Assembly: GCA_021018815.1 (NCBI GenBank)
Contig: JAITYX010000010.1
Coordinates: forward strand, 1,178,001 to 1,242,000
DNA: 64,000 nucleotides
DNA from: Talinum fruticosum
Lineage: Eukaryota > Streptophyta > Magnoliopsida > Caryophyllales > Talinaceae
Direction: 5' to 3'
Shown: positions 46,193 through 58,467 of the stretch, piece after piece
Numbering within the stretch: the stretch's first letter is position 1
Layout: every line of letters begins with the position of its first letter
Program-made: the position numbers and the translations under genes
Notes under the pieces: model-generated
Seen by the model: the letters and a program-made list of their open reading frames with translations, nothing else
Told to the model about the DNA's origin: nothing
The model's database searches: none

Positions 46193-47289
46193 CGTCGCTT
46201 ATGTGAAATTGATGTGTTTGAAATGGGTAAATATATTATGAACTATGGATGGCTGATTCCTCAACTTGGCTAATTAAAGTCCTAAAGCTCGTATTATCGT
46301 GCCTAAACTTGACCACGTACTTAGTCTGAAACTTGGTGGGGAGCTTGAACTTGACTCGGTAAAGTCCGAAGTCCAACGAGGTTCCTGAACTTGACCACTC
46401 TTGGATCAGAAGTTTGGTGGGGTATCCTGAGCTTGGCTTGATTATCGTCTAAAGCGCGAGATGATGGGCCTAAACTTGACCGTTTCTTGGTCCGAAGCTT
46501 GGCTAAAAGTTTTTGCACTAGCAGTTATGTTAGCTGATAATCAAATGTAAATAGTTTCAAATGTTACCCGAAAATGATCCATAGCTAGATCATATTTCAA
46601 ATGTGTTGCCTTAACTTGGCCATGGACTAGTCCTCGAAGTATTGGCTTGGTGTCTTAACCATGACCATTGTTGTGCCCGAAGCTTGGTAGAGGGATGTCT
46701 GAACCTTGACCACTATTGGCCCCGAAGCTCGATGGAGATGTTTGAACCTTGACCGCTGTTGGGCCCGAAGCTTAATGGAGATGTTTGAACCTTGACCGCT
46801 GTTGGGCCTTAAGCTTGGTTGTCTAAACCTTGATCACTATTGGGCCCGAAGCTTGACAGAGATGTCTCAACCTTGACCGTTGTTGGGTTTGAGACTCGAC
46901 CGAGTTGTCTAAACCTTCACCGCTGTTAAGCCTGAAGCTCAATGAAGATGTATGAACCTTGATGACAATTCGGTTTAAGACTCAACTAGGGTGTCCGAAA
47001 CATTGATTTTTGCTCCTCTTAGTATGGCAAAGAGGCTTTGAATTTGGGAGTTGGAAATAGAAAAAATAATAGGATTGGGGCCCGACCTCATGGGTTTTTT
47101 ACATATCTGCTATAGCGAAAATTAGACCTTTGTAGTCCAAAAAGGAATACTGATTTGGTTTTTTTGGATAATAGGAAAAGGAAATAGACCTAAGATGGAT
47201 CCGAAAGGGCAATGCTCACTTTATTATCACCTGGCTGAGTGATAAGCTCATTGGATGATCTTCTAGCTGGTTGAGGCTTTTGCGGATGC
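46193..47289. other. Noncoding flank with minisatellite, probably Tat-like element DNA
   Basis: No gene. Contains the repeat array listed next. Short imperfect relatives of its unit (CTTGACC, CCGAAGCTTGG) extend back to about 46300. Confidence 0.4.
46620..46995. repeat. Degenerate minisatellite, unit about 43 bp
   Basis: About eight imperfect head-to-tail copies of a unit containing GAACCTTGACCGCTGTTGGG and CCCGAAGCTTAATGGAG. The clearest neighbours lie at 46735-46830. Unit lengths vary from about 40 to 46 bp. Confidence 0.75.
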
Positions 47290-49101
47290 TTGCTCCTTTT
47301 CTATAAGCATGCCAACATCTCAAAGTGTTTTAAAGTCCATAAAAGGCAAGAACTTCAAGTGCTGATGACAGGCAAGTTTTAGGTTTTTGATAAGTCTAAC
47401 CTGATCCTTTTTAGAAGGTCGATCCGCCATGTGGACGGCCTTCGCCCTCCAGCGAGTGAGGAAGTCGATAAAGGGTCTCCTTACTTCATCAGCTCAAGGT
47501 CCCGACGAGTATCCGGTAGATCAATATTGTAGGAGTATTGGTGTAATGATGGAGAGTTACTTGCTACATGGACTCCAAAACCTTGTGTCATCGTTACCAT
47601 GGTACAAAACGAAGCGCTAGCATGATAACCTACGGGTTAATGAACGTGTGTACAAAAATAATGCAAGCTGGTCGGTCCATATTTCTTTCTACAAATAAAT
47701 CAAGCAAGAGAAGGAGCATTCTAGAAGCATACATCATGGTGGAGGAAGGTTGTTAGAATCTTGACAAAGGAGGAAGCAACCGTGGCCACATGTTCCTTAA
47801 CCATCAAATGCTTGGCTAGAATTCACCCTAGCTTGGCTTGGAGAAAGGGAAAGGAATATTGTTAGTTAACATTTTGTTTTTGCTTTATTTTTAGCCTACA
47901 TTCGGTTATGTAAAATGCCATAGCTAGGCATTATATAATCAGCTCATGAGCTTCATTGTAACACACCTTTGATGAAATATATGAGTTTATACTCGAGCTG
48001 GATTTGCTCACCCTTCGGAACTCTCATTGCTGTATCCTAGTGTGGCAGCTAGGTGGTGTCCTGTGAGTCCTTCCAATCTCCCGGTGGTGTTGCTGTATCC
48101 GGACAGATTGAAGGTGCCCCTCGGTTCTTACTCGGTGGTGTTTTACGTATCCGAGCTAGGACCTTGGTATTATCCCCTCACTTCATCAATTCATATCTCA
48201 CAATCTACCCAGCCATTTCATTCCAAATTTTAACCACAATCCTTCCTGTCCATCTACTTCCATTCCACCAATTTTCAGCTCCATCCAAGAACACCTCCAT
48301 CCTCCACACCAAAATCGAACAAAGGGTGTCTGTCTGTACAGCCAGCCGGTTACCTCAGCTTCAGGCTATCTGTTCAGGGAGTTCCCCTTATCCAAATTCA
48401 ACGAAACTTGGTCACGATCATCATCTACCAGTTACCATCCTTCCCACCAAATTTCAGCCAAGACCAAGCACTTTTGCCCCTCCATTTCCCCAATCTGCCA
48501 AGATTGCGCAAGCAGGCTGCATTCTGCCCGGTTGTGCTTCTTGCGGTTTGCTATCCATTTTCTTTGCTTCCGCCACTACACATCATGTAAAAACCCCTAC
48601 AAAGATCCTGCCAATGTGTGACCTTGCATGGTCAATAGTATTGTACCACTTCATAACGTTTGTCAAACGTCCATGGGAAGATGACATAGTATGTGTCATC
48701 TGGTACATTCTTTAAAGTCATTTCCCTATAAAGTTCCTCGCGTGGTGATGATCAGTTTTCAATTTCGTGGAACTTGATGTCAGGCATGGTGAATTTTATG
48801 GGAAATTCCCTTTAGGGATTGAAGTGAGTCTCTAAGTGGTAGTCATTGAACATCAAGGATTCCCACAACAACTTCTCTATTCAATCTATTAGATTAGACT
48901 AAGTCTTGGGTTGATGCTCATGTTGAGGTCTTTCTTCTATTTCTTTCCCTTTGGACTTTGATTTTTCTCCAGTTCTTTGAGCATGGGGTCAAGGGTTTCA
49001 GATATTGACTCGATTTTCTTATCCTGTGCCTCAATCTTAGATTGTATTTTTGATGTAGACTCTTTGAACAAGGTCATGATTTGCTTTAATTTGTTGGCCA
49101 T
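47290..49101 (-). pseudogene. Tat/Ogre-like Gag remnant, split by solo LTR
   Basis: The minus-strand ATG at 49101 gives a short coiled-coil-like start (MANKLKQIMTLFKESTSKIQ, stop after about 52 codons). Beyond the solo LTR at 47547-48585 the frame pieces read LTRWRAKAVHMADRPSKKDQ and VRLIKNLKL, a pattern I know from Gag of Tat/Ogre elements. Several stops and shifts make it non-functional. It belongs with the leader and LTR at 49105-52449. Confidence 0.55.
47547..48585 (+). repeat. Solo LTR, short A variant, TSD TGTAA
   Basis: 1039 bp, TGATGGAGAGTTAC to CACTACACATCA. TGTAA is at 47542-47546 and 48586-48590. Near-identical to 5055-6092. Confidence 0.95.
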
Positions 49102-49464
49102 TTTTTAAGGAGAGTTGCGCTTTATGCATGGACAACATACGTGCATTACTAGTAAGGGTGTTGAACATACTGGTGTGGTACGTACCGGTGTCGAAAGTGC
49201 CGCTGTTGAAGTAGACTTCTTATTTTCTAATCGTTTCGTATTAGGATTCCCGATTTTATTAGGATTAATTATCCTGTATCCCAAAAGAGTAGGTGCTTAG
49301 GTATTGGCTCCTAGAAAATTTTAGGGGAGAGGGGCTTAAGTCCATGACTCGAGAAGACAACAGAACTCTAAGAAAAGAAATGATATGCTCTTTTATTTGA
49401 ATGCACATAAAGAATGCAGATTGACCAAAATGAATTACAACGATTCTAATGTAGTCCCTTAGAT

Positions 49465-49890
49465 TGGGATGAATGTAATTTTAGCTATTGCAAACAAAGA
49501 CTCGCCTCTTTTGAAATGAATTTTAGTTTGGCTAAATGTAAACAAGGAATCACATATTTTGAGATGAATTTAAATTTGGCTAATGTAGACAAAGACTCTC
49601 CTACTGGAGATGAATTTGATTTGGCTAAATGCAATCAAAGAATAGCCTATTTGGGATGAATTTAATTTGGCTAATGCAAACCAAGACTCACCTAATTTAG
49701 GATGAATTTTAACTTGGCTAATGCAAACAAATACTCACCTAATTAAGATGAATTTGCTAATGCAAAAAAAATGAATTTATCTTAATTGAGAGGATTTTGA
49801 ATTGGCTAAATGCAAAATCATGGACTTGCCTAATTGAGACGAATTTGATTTATTAAATACAAATAAAAGACTCTCCTAATTAGGGATGAA
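49465..49890. repeat. Minisatellite, unit about 46-55 bp, in leader of Tat-like element
   Basis: About nine imperfect copies of a unit with GATGAATTTAATTTGGCTAA, TGCAAACAAAGACTC and CCTAATT. It lies between the LTR and the Gag start, the place where Tat/Ogre elements often carry variable leaders. Confidence 0.75.
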
Positions 49891-50660
49891 TTTAGACGAT
49901 GGACAAGAATGCGATTATGTTGACAAACAAAAGCCAAAGCCTAAAACCTATTGGAGAGAGGAGCAGATCCACGGACGATCCACCTTGGCAATTTGACGAA
50001 TACCGAGTGTCGGCTATGTCCAACAGCTGGCAATTGTCTAGTAATGATCGAGACAAAAGATATTTGGACCGACTCGGAAATGCGGTTAACGAACCGAACT
50101 TAAACGAACGGGAAAATTTGGCTAAAATGCACAAAATGGACCGACTTAAGAAAGTTCATCATTTTTTATCTTTTGCACCCACGTAAGGATTATTTACTGA
50201 GCCTGCCTAAACTGCTAAAGACTCACAAAAAAGGGTTAAATACTAAACGCAACCATATTCGTTTCAAGCATGCAAATGAAAAAAGGTACAACCTAGACTA
50301 CCAAGGTTACGTGGCAAAAAGAGGGATAATTGTAGGTCGGACACATGGTGGCTCATAGTATGAAAATTTCATCACCTATAGGGTGCATAGAGGGACTTGA
50401 ATAATAAGTGCCTCTTGATAAGGAACCGAGGAAAAGCGTGCTATGAGTAGAAAGTAACCATCTTCCCGAGTGTATCAAGCTTAATTGGGCCCACTGAGCT
50501 AATAGTAGGAGCTCTCTGAAAATGTTCACTACAGGATAAAGCCTAATGGTTGATATTAAAAGCAACTACAATCCGAGGCTGCTTAAATGCAATATGCCTA
50601 ATGCAAAATATAATAAGAAAACTCACAACTTAAGTTTTCAAGTCTCATCCTCTTAATAAG

Positions 50661-50685
50661 TGGCATCCCTAGCGGAGTTGCCACC
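50661..50685 (-). other. Primer-site-like segment of Tat-like element
   Basis: The minus strand reads GGTGGCAACTCCGCTAGGGA then TGCCA, directly after LTR end TCTACA. The GGCxACTCCxCTxGGGA type follows the 5' LTR in many Tat/Ogre elements as far as I recall. The priming tRNA is not assigned. Confidence 0.55.
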
Positions 50686-52449
50686 TGTAGAAATCACTGC
50701 CCATCCCCATAGGGAACCAGTTGTCCGAGTTGCCCCACGAAACATCGGCTCTCTTTTATTTTTGAAAATTTTTTTGCAAGTTTATTTTTGAAAGTTCTTT
50801 TTGAAAGTGGGGTGTGATGCTTATTAAGATTATTTATTTTTAGAATCGAATTAAACAATTTAAGTGAAAGTGTGATTGGTGATTTTTATTAATAATTTTA
50901 TTTTAGAAAATAAATTTGTAGAAGGTCTCGGGATGTTATTTCAAGGTCTAAGAAAATACAAAATTAAAAGCTACATTTTGTCTCAAAGTTGTCGGACCAA
51001 ACAGAGAAATCTGGTCGAGCCGAGAGCCGAGCTCGGCCTCTAGCTGGCGCCAACATTAGCCAACACCGACCAAAAATTGACGTCGGTTATAGGGATACGA
51101 TTGAAGACTCGGTCTCGGCCCTATAACTTCAACTGTCAAAATGGAACCTAATTTTACCATTTTAAACCCGAAATGCCGAGAAACAAATAGGAAAAAATAG
51201 AAATAAAATAAGGAGTCTCCAATCAATTTTAAGGAATAAAAAGTAACAAAAATACAGAAAAACACTCTTCTAATCTTAGTATGGAAATAATAAGCTTGAA
51301 AAAGGTTTTGAAAGAGACTCTATCAGTCTTTAAATCAATAATCTAGTGTTCGGAGATGAAGGTACGAAATAAATAGAGATGTTCTCCATTCTTCCTGTCA
51401 ACAAACGGCCTTTACTTATATAAATTGTGAGTTCAAACATTGTGTTAAAACAATCAAGTAATCAACAAGTGATAGGCAAAAAATTAAAGCAAACAAAACA
51501 TGCTAGGAAAGCAACAAACATGCAAAGAATAAAGCGATAAAGAAAGCAATAAAGAAAGCGAAAAAAAGCTAAAGGAAAATTAAAAGTTACAGCGGATGGG
51601 GAGGAATTAAAAGTGATTACATTGTTAAAACATAATATGAAAAGCGATAAATAATTGAAATTAAATAAAGTACAAACACAAACTAATAGGATGGTGGAAG
51701 TATGCCCTCAAGTTGACTCACTAGCTTGAATCATGGTTTAATTTCGGCAGAGTGACAGTAGGTCGATGGCAAGCAAAAGAGGCAAAAGAAGGCCTTTTTG
51801 TGAGAGATTTAGAAAGGAGTTTTAGTGTGTTTGTGGAGAGAGTAGAATGGAGAGAAGAGATAGTGAGAATTCAACAGCTTGGGGGATTTTCTAGCTGCTC
51901 ACGAGTGCATAGAGATGTGTGAAATTGGGGGGAGCCCTCTATTTATAGTAAATTTTAGGTCATAAAAAAGCAACCTAAATCACCACTTTAGCCGTCGAGT
52001 TGGCTAAACCGAGCCCTAATTTACGGGATATGATAAAGGAAAAAGAACCAAATATTCTCCTGGATAGGAGGATCTCGCCTAGAGGGTCGAGAAACGCAGT
52101 GCCGGTCTCAAATGACATCGTACGTACGTCTCACATTGTGTGCCTCGCTTGGGCGCTGAGTGTAAAGTAAAACACTACATTTTTACGCAGTATGGAGTAG
52201 ATCGGCGCCGATTTTGGGACTTTCCATTTTCAGAAACTTTCTATTTTTGAAAAGTTTTAATTTTTTGAAGGTTTCTATTTTTAAAAAGTTTTTATTTTGG
52301 TGCGGGTTAGGTTTTTGTGGGCTACTGGCTTCCACCACTCTACTTTAGTCCAATCTTGACCCAAGCATGCAAACAAGATTAGGTTTTCATCACCGGATCA
52401 ACGAAAAATAAATAGAAGAGATAAGGATGACACTTTTTAGGTGTCTACA
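50686..52449 (-). repeat. 5' LTR of Tat/Ogre-like element
   Basis: 1764 bp with ends TGTAGA and TCTACA. The minus-strand start TGTAGACACCTAAAAAG is typical of Tat-type LTRs. A minus-strand TATA (CTATAAATAGAGGG) lies at 51937-51948. The right flank is RNase H coding sequence of another Tat-like copy. It has no TGGTG/GTATCC hairpin array, which sets it apart from the A-F LTRs. Confidence 0.75.
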
Positions 52450-53445
52450 TATGCAAATAAGCATTGAGTGAATGCCACTAGGAATATTGATCATGGACGC
52501 TAAGCTAAGGTATCCGCAAAACTTATTATCATCCCTAGGAAGGTAAGTATATGAAATATTGTTGAAATGCTTCGCTAATTCCATTAAGTCGGCTTCATAT
52601 GGTGCCATTGCTTCACTTTGTACCTTCCATTTTTGTGAGATCTTATTAATGATCGGACTTAATCTCCATAGACTCGATGTTCTCAACCCCTATTTATATT
52701 GTAGCTTGTAATCCTGTAATGCAAGTTTTATACTCTACAACATTGTTGGTGACCTCGAAGTCTAACTTAACCGCAATAGGAGTATGTGCTCCTTCTGGTG
52801 AGACAAATAAAATTCCTACTCCAAAGCCCTTTTCATTGGAAGCGCAGTTGAAATACATGGTCCACATGGGTACTTCTACTTGTAATATCTCCTTATTTGG
52901 GAAGTCAATTTTTTCCGGATGTGATTCTTCGGTTCTTAAATCTGGTAAAATTTCAGAAACAAATCTCCCCTTAATTGCCTTTTGTAGGACATATTTCAGT
53001 TCAAATTCTAATAACATCACTATCTATCGAGCTATTTTGTTACTGACATATGGTTATTCCAAAATGTATTTGATTGGATCCATTGGCGCTACGACTTGTA
53101 CTGAGTGGGTTAGCATGTAGTGTCTAAGCTTCTTAGTAGCCCAAACTAAAGCCAATGATGCTTTCTTTAGGGAGTATACTGAGTTTCATACTCTAAGAAT
53201 TTATTGCTTAGGTAGTACACTACGTATTTTTCTTTCTCATCCGTTAAGCTAGCATGGCTCCTATTGTAGTTTTTGTAGTGGCGAGATATAATAGCAATTG
53301 TTTTCTAGGTTATGGCATAACTAAGCCTAGTAGATTGGCTAAATATAGTTTTACCTTCTCAAATGCTTTGCATTCCTTATCCCAAATAGGCTTTGCTCCT
53401 TTTTTAAGCTTGATGAAGATCGGTTCACATACCATAGTCAGTTTT
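52450..53445 (-). pseudogene. Tat/Ogre-like RT-RNase H remnant
   Basis: Read on the minus strand: RT thumb-side scraps near 53300-53445 (KRSKA..., AFEK-type), then RNase H pieces (TPLKKAS..., ATKKLRHYMLTHSV with frame changes), and an open frame 52694-53020 (MYFNCASNEKGFGVGILFVS, VTNNVVEYKTC). The frame 52450-52686 continues with EAMAPYEADLMELAKHF and YLPRDDNKF. The first catalytic position is N-C where D-G is usual. It is cut on the left by the Tat-like LTR and on the right by element E-2. Confidence 0.7.
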
Positions 53446-54265
53446 TGATGTATGCAAGTCCAAACTGGTCAGAATAGGGCGGCAAAGCTAATCAAAACGC
53501 GCACAAAATCGAAGAACACAAGGGGTAGAAATCAAGCCTTCAATGGATCACCATTGTCAACTTGAGGCACCAAGGTATGGGCTGGATAAAAAACCACCAG
53601 CTTACTCTAAGGACTTGAAAGGTCACCACTTAGTTTGCCACACTAAGATAAGCAATCAAGAGTTTTGAGCGTGAAGAGCACTTAGCTCATTCAATTTTCA
53701 CTCATCAAAATTCAATGCTCACAACTGGGTGTGGGGGTGTATATGTATTGCTTACAATGGGTCAAAGCAAAGCATAATCTAATGGCCATTAGAGGCCTTA
53801 CATGATAAGGGATGAGATTACATTAAGCATAGAGAATAATCCAAAGAGATGCTTCCACTAAGAGGGAACATGTGAACACTATTCATGGAGCAATTCTAGC
53901 CAAGTATTAGATTTCCTCTCCTCCAAGCTTCACTTTGATTGGCTCTAGAATTTGATTCCCTCCACCAAATGAGGTGTTTTCAGATTCTTTATAATGTTCC
54001 ACACGTCTAGTTTGCACCCATGTAGCTTGACTTTGCATTTGACCCTTCGAGCATTGACTTTTTGAACCTCAAAGACTGTTGTGCAGAATTGGCCTAAATC
54101 TGACCAGTTTGCTTGTTTTGCCCATTCTAGCCTCTTCCACTCTTATTCTTGGTTCAACTCCTAGGGACTTTTTATTGGTATCAACATGGTCTTGATGATG
54201 GGAGTTTTAGGGCTCTCTTAACCCATTGCTAGCTTGCTCAACTTGGATTAGAATAGTTGACTTAA

Positions 54266-55962
54266 TGATGTGCCAAAACGCAAGGCTACACCGATCCCGA
54301 AACGAGTGAAATTATGCGCAGCTTTTAGTGGGTCGGAATGACTCAATAACTAGTTCCGAGGACTCATAACGACTCAAAAGTTGGAACCGAGGACTAAGCC
54401 GGACTCAGACGACCGGAACCGAGGGCTCGGACTAACTAGACAACTAAAATTGAGTATTAAGTCGGACTCGTAAAACCGTAACGAGAGGACTTAGAATACC
54501 GAATCTGAGTGGCTCGGACGACGGATGGTCAGCTTCGGAATAAAGATGGTGGCTTCAAAAGAAGTTGGATTTTTGTGGGATGATGGTTAAGGGGTTAAGG
54601 AAGATGAGGGGAACATGTTTGGGCAGAATGGTGAGGGATAAATATGGGGAATGTTTATGAACATCCACTACAGATGCACACAACCAAGGGATAGTCTAAC
54701 TTCACTTGGATACAGATTTCACCACCAAGCTTAGCTAGGGCTCAAACGCTTGCACTGGATACGGATATCACCACCAAGCTTGCCTAAGACTCTTTTGAAC
54801 ACCACCTAGTTAGCCAAACTAGGATAAGCAAAATGAGATTTAAAAAGGATAAAGGAGCTTAGCTCAACTTTGATGCATTAGCATTCATGGATAAACTTGT
54901 CCGATTTTTACATGTAGCACTCTACATATATATAGAGCTAAAAAATAGGGTTGCTACTTCAATCTAAGGGCTGAAAATAGCCTTACATAATCCTAGGGCT
55001 GTCACTACATTCAGCCAAAATAAAAGAAGACAAAAACAATGGCCAATGAAGATAAAATGATCAGAATAAAAGGACAGCTGCAAATGGTCCCCCTTGCTGT
55101 CGTTTTCAGTGCATCTTCCTGCAGCAAAGCCAACTTAAAATGGTGATATCTCTTGATTTACAGCTCCAATTGTGACGTGTAAGATATGCTTGGAAAGCTT
55201 GAGGAATAAGCTTTTCAACCATATGTGGTTCGACCATTTGAAGCTGTGAGCAAAACGTTATGACCAGAACAATCAGCAGAGGTCAGGCTGGTCGGTAGAA
55301 ATACCCGGTTTCATGTTCGGACCATTGTCTTTATTATCTCCAACCTAAAAGACAATGCCCATAACTTGATATTAATCTGGACATGTCCAAGAATACCCTT
55401 GTGAAAATTGGAGACATAAATCTAATCCATGGTTGACTGAACACCCTTTTGAAGATGACCTTCAAGCATCATTCCGAGTGCGCAACTTCCAGTTTCTGAG
55501 TCAACTTCAAATGCTCATAACTTGAGATTCCCAACTCCAATTTAGATGTTCTTTATATGGTCAAAAAGCTTAGGATGTTAGCTTTCTATCCATAGGTCAT
55601 GAGGTGATGTTGGAGCTCTAGATCAGAAGATATGATCAAAACAAGGTGTAGGTATCATCCTGGATGAGCAAGCTGCCAGTTTTAACAAAGGTCTTCCTCA
55701 GTTATTATCTCCCCATTTATTCAAGATGCCCATAAGTTTTTAAGCTTGAGGACATCATGAAGTACTTGTATGAATAATTTGGTAAGCAAACTCATAGCCG
55801 TTTGTGACTGAATGGCAGAACTTCCAACCCTTACAACACGAGAGAATTCCGAGTCACTCGAAGCTTATGAAAAGGGGGAAATAAGTGTGCTACCCAACTC
55901 AGTTTGATCGTGGATGGCTTTGGGCTTGGAGTATGTTGTAGCCCATGGGTGTAGGTCCATCA
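54266..55962 (-). repeat. 3' LTR of C-2
   Basis: 1697 bp, TGATGTGCCAAAACGC to GGTCCATCA. A purine tract like that of C-1 follows at 55963. Confidence 0.92.
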
Positions 55963-56039
55963 TCCTCTCCCTGTTTGAAAGAATTTGCCCTCAAATTCAT
56001 CGGATGATCATCAACAAAACAAGAGAGTGAGTGGTAAGG

Positions 56040-57901
56040 CTAACCATGGTTGGATAGAACATACTTTCTGAGTTGCTTCACCACTTGAAAGATGTTGCTG
56101 GCGCTTTCCAGCTCTTGGTTAGTACCCTTAGTACTAGGAATTAGCTTAGGCCAACCCAAAGAAGGAGGCCATTCTTTTCTTGCTTGCATCCACTCAAGAC
56201 TTCCCGGTTCATCAACCACTTGCTTGCATTGCTTGTTGGGGCTAGACTTGTAGGACGCTTGCTCTTTACTTGGACTCGGAACACAAGGCCAACTTAGAAA
56301 ACAAGGCCAAGAGCTTTTAAACAAACAATAAGCTCGAACATGGGGCTCACTCAACAAGTGATTTTCATAATCAAGGAACAATATCTCATACCTCTCATTA
56401 GCATCACAGATCAGAAACATTTGTTTCATCAATGGCCTATAAACTTGGCCTCTTAACTTCACTTCCATTCTTGAATCATAGAATAAACCAATGAGCATAA
56501 CAAAGCATTCATGAGGCCTTCCAACATTCCTTAGATCAATCTTTAACTTAAACTTCAACTCAAATAACTCAAATAAGGGCTTGGAGAAAGGGTGAAGTAG
56601 GTGGAAGGTTTCGGACTCCTCATGTCCTAAGAGGGCAAGGACTTAAGTGGGTTGATCAAAGTGCTTTTCCATAACCTTGGTAGGAACCAAGACCTCATCA
56701 AAAGACATCAAAACAGATTGTATAATGTACAGCTCAAAAACTTGGTCTATAGAACTCATGTAGCTACTAGGAGTGCTTGACAACCCATATGGAATGACTA
56801 ACCAATCATACAACCAAGGTCTATCCAATAACAAGTAACAAGCATCTAGAATCATGATATCACTCCAAAATTCACTAAGATCATTCTTGTCACTACCAAA
56901 GGAAATAGGACACCCAGAATTTGATTGGAATCTTTTACCTTGTAAAGACCATTGGGAGTCAAGTGGGTGTGAGTGGACCGGAATATGAGGACTCAAAGGT
57001 TCCACTATGTTTAAGCTATCCTCTAGCTCCTTTTGCTCTTCTTGCTCCCTTTGTAACTCATTATACTCATCAAACTTTGGAGGTAAGTTAAAGTGTGGCT
57101 CATTTTCTTCTTGCTCGTTATGAAGCTCTTCACATTCAGCCAAGACAATGCTTGATTGTGGGTACTCCAACTCAAGGTGACTCATCCCTTGGCAAAGGGA
57201 AAACATGCTGTTTTGCAATGGACCAAAAGGGTTTGTGGGTTGTGGGGTTGGAAAATTTTGTGGTGGAGAGGAAGGACAACCACCAGAATTTGGTGAGGGT
57301 ATTTGCAGGCTCCTTTTGAGAAGGGGTGTGGATTTTTGTGGAGGCAAAGAGGGCTGGACAGTAGGGGTAAATGAGGGAGGTTGGTAACTTTTTTGGAGGT
57401 CAGATTTGGTGTTTTGTGGTGAGGGAAAGAGGGGCTGGTTAGTAGGTTTCGGTGGGGGAATGTGGTGGCTCTTTTTATGGTAAGTTGGGGCATTTTGAGG
57501 TGGGAAGGAAGGCTGGTCAGTAGGTGTTGGTGAAGGAAAGGATGTGATGGCTGAAGGTTTGGAGGGAAGGGAAAAGAGACTCCCTTGTTGAATGGTTTAG
57601 TCTTGGTTGGAGGAGATTTGTAAGTAAGTGGACCAAACCTTTTCAACAACTTACCTCTCAACTTTCTCCATGTGTACACTTTCTCTTTGTCTTTCTTTTT
57701 CCTTCTCATCTTATAAGTTCTCCACCAAGTGAGGGCACAACTCCTCAACTTAGACACAACAATTTCTATCTTCTCATGCTCTTCTAAACTCAGATTTGCA
57801 AGGGCTTCTTCAACCTTGATAAACCAACTAGAAAACTGATCTTGTTGGCCATAAAACTTGGGCATAAGGAGACTAGCCAACTCAAAATCAGAAGCGGCCA
57901 T
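56040..57901 (-). pseudogene. C-2 Gag plus degenerate protease
   Basis: The ATG at 57901 (MAASDFELASLLMPKFYGQQ), TWWRTYK and KLRGKLLKRFGP match C-1. A frameshift near 57590 precedes the Pro-rich linker. The frame 56643-57347 carries the protease-like back half (CPISFGSDKNDLSEFWSDIM, LLLDRPWLYDW) without D-G-G-S. It ends at TAA 56643-56645 where C-1 has a Gln codon. The tail 56040-56558 has lost about 230 bp relative to C-1 around 56280. Confidence 0.8.
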
Positions 57902-58067
57902 TTAAGCTCTCACAACCAAATGCAAAGTGGTGCTCAAGATTGTGAAAGAAAAAAAAAACGGGGCAGGAACTTTTTTGTTGTTTTGGGGTTTTTTGTGGAC
58001 TCATGTGTTTGGGGCAAAAGGGGTTATGTTTGGGGTTAAGGAAGCTCAGCCTAGGAAAGGCTCCAAA

Positions 58068-58078
58068 GCTCGATACCA
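58068..58078 (-). other. Primer-binding site of C-2, one base short
   Basis: GCTCGATACCA where C-1 has GCTCTGATACCA; AAAC and the LTR edge TGATG at 58083 follow. Confidence 0.8.
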
Positions 58079-58467
58079 AAACTGATGTGCCAAAATGCAA
58101 GGCTACACCAATCCTGAAACAGAGTGAAATTATGCACAGTTCTTAGTGGGTCGGAATGACTCAATAACTAGTTACGAGGACTCGAACAACTCAGAAAGTT
58201 GGAACCGAGGACTAAGCCGGACTCGAGACGACCAGAACCGAGGGCTCAGACTAACTAGACAACTAAAATTGGGGACTCGGACTAACTCGGACAACTGAAA
58301 CCGAGTATTAAGTCGGACTCAGAAAACCAGAACGAGAGGACTTAGAATACTAAATCTGAGTGGCTCGGACGACGGATGGTCGGTTTCGGAATAAAGATGG
58401 TGGCTTCAAAAGAAGCTGAATTTTTGTGGGATAATGGTTAAGGGGTTAAGGAAGATGAGGGGAACAT

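Noticed and set aside
46620..49890. CRISPR array
   Set aside because: Repeats are degenerate, directly adjacent without unique spacers, and lie in plant retroelement DNA.
53254..53448. Plus-strand frame of 64 codons
   Set aside because: It is the antisense of the Tat-like RT-RNase H remnant.
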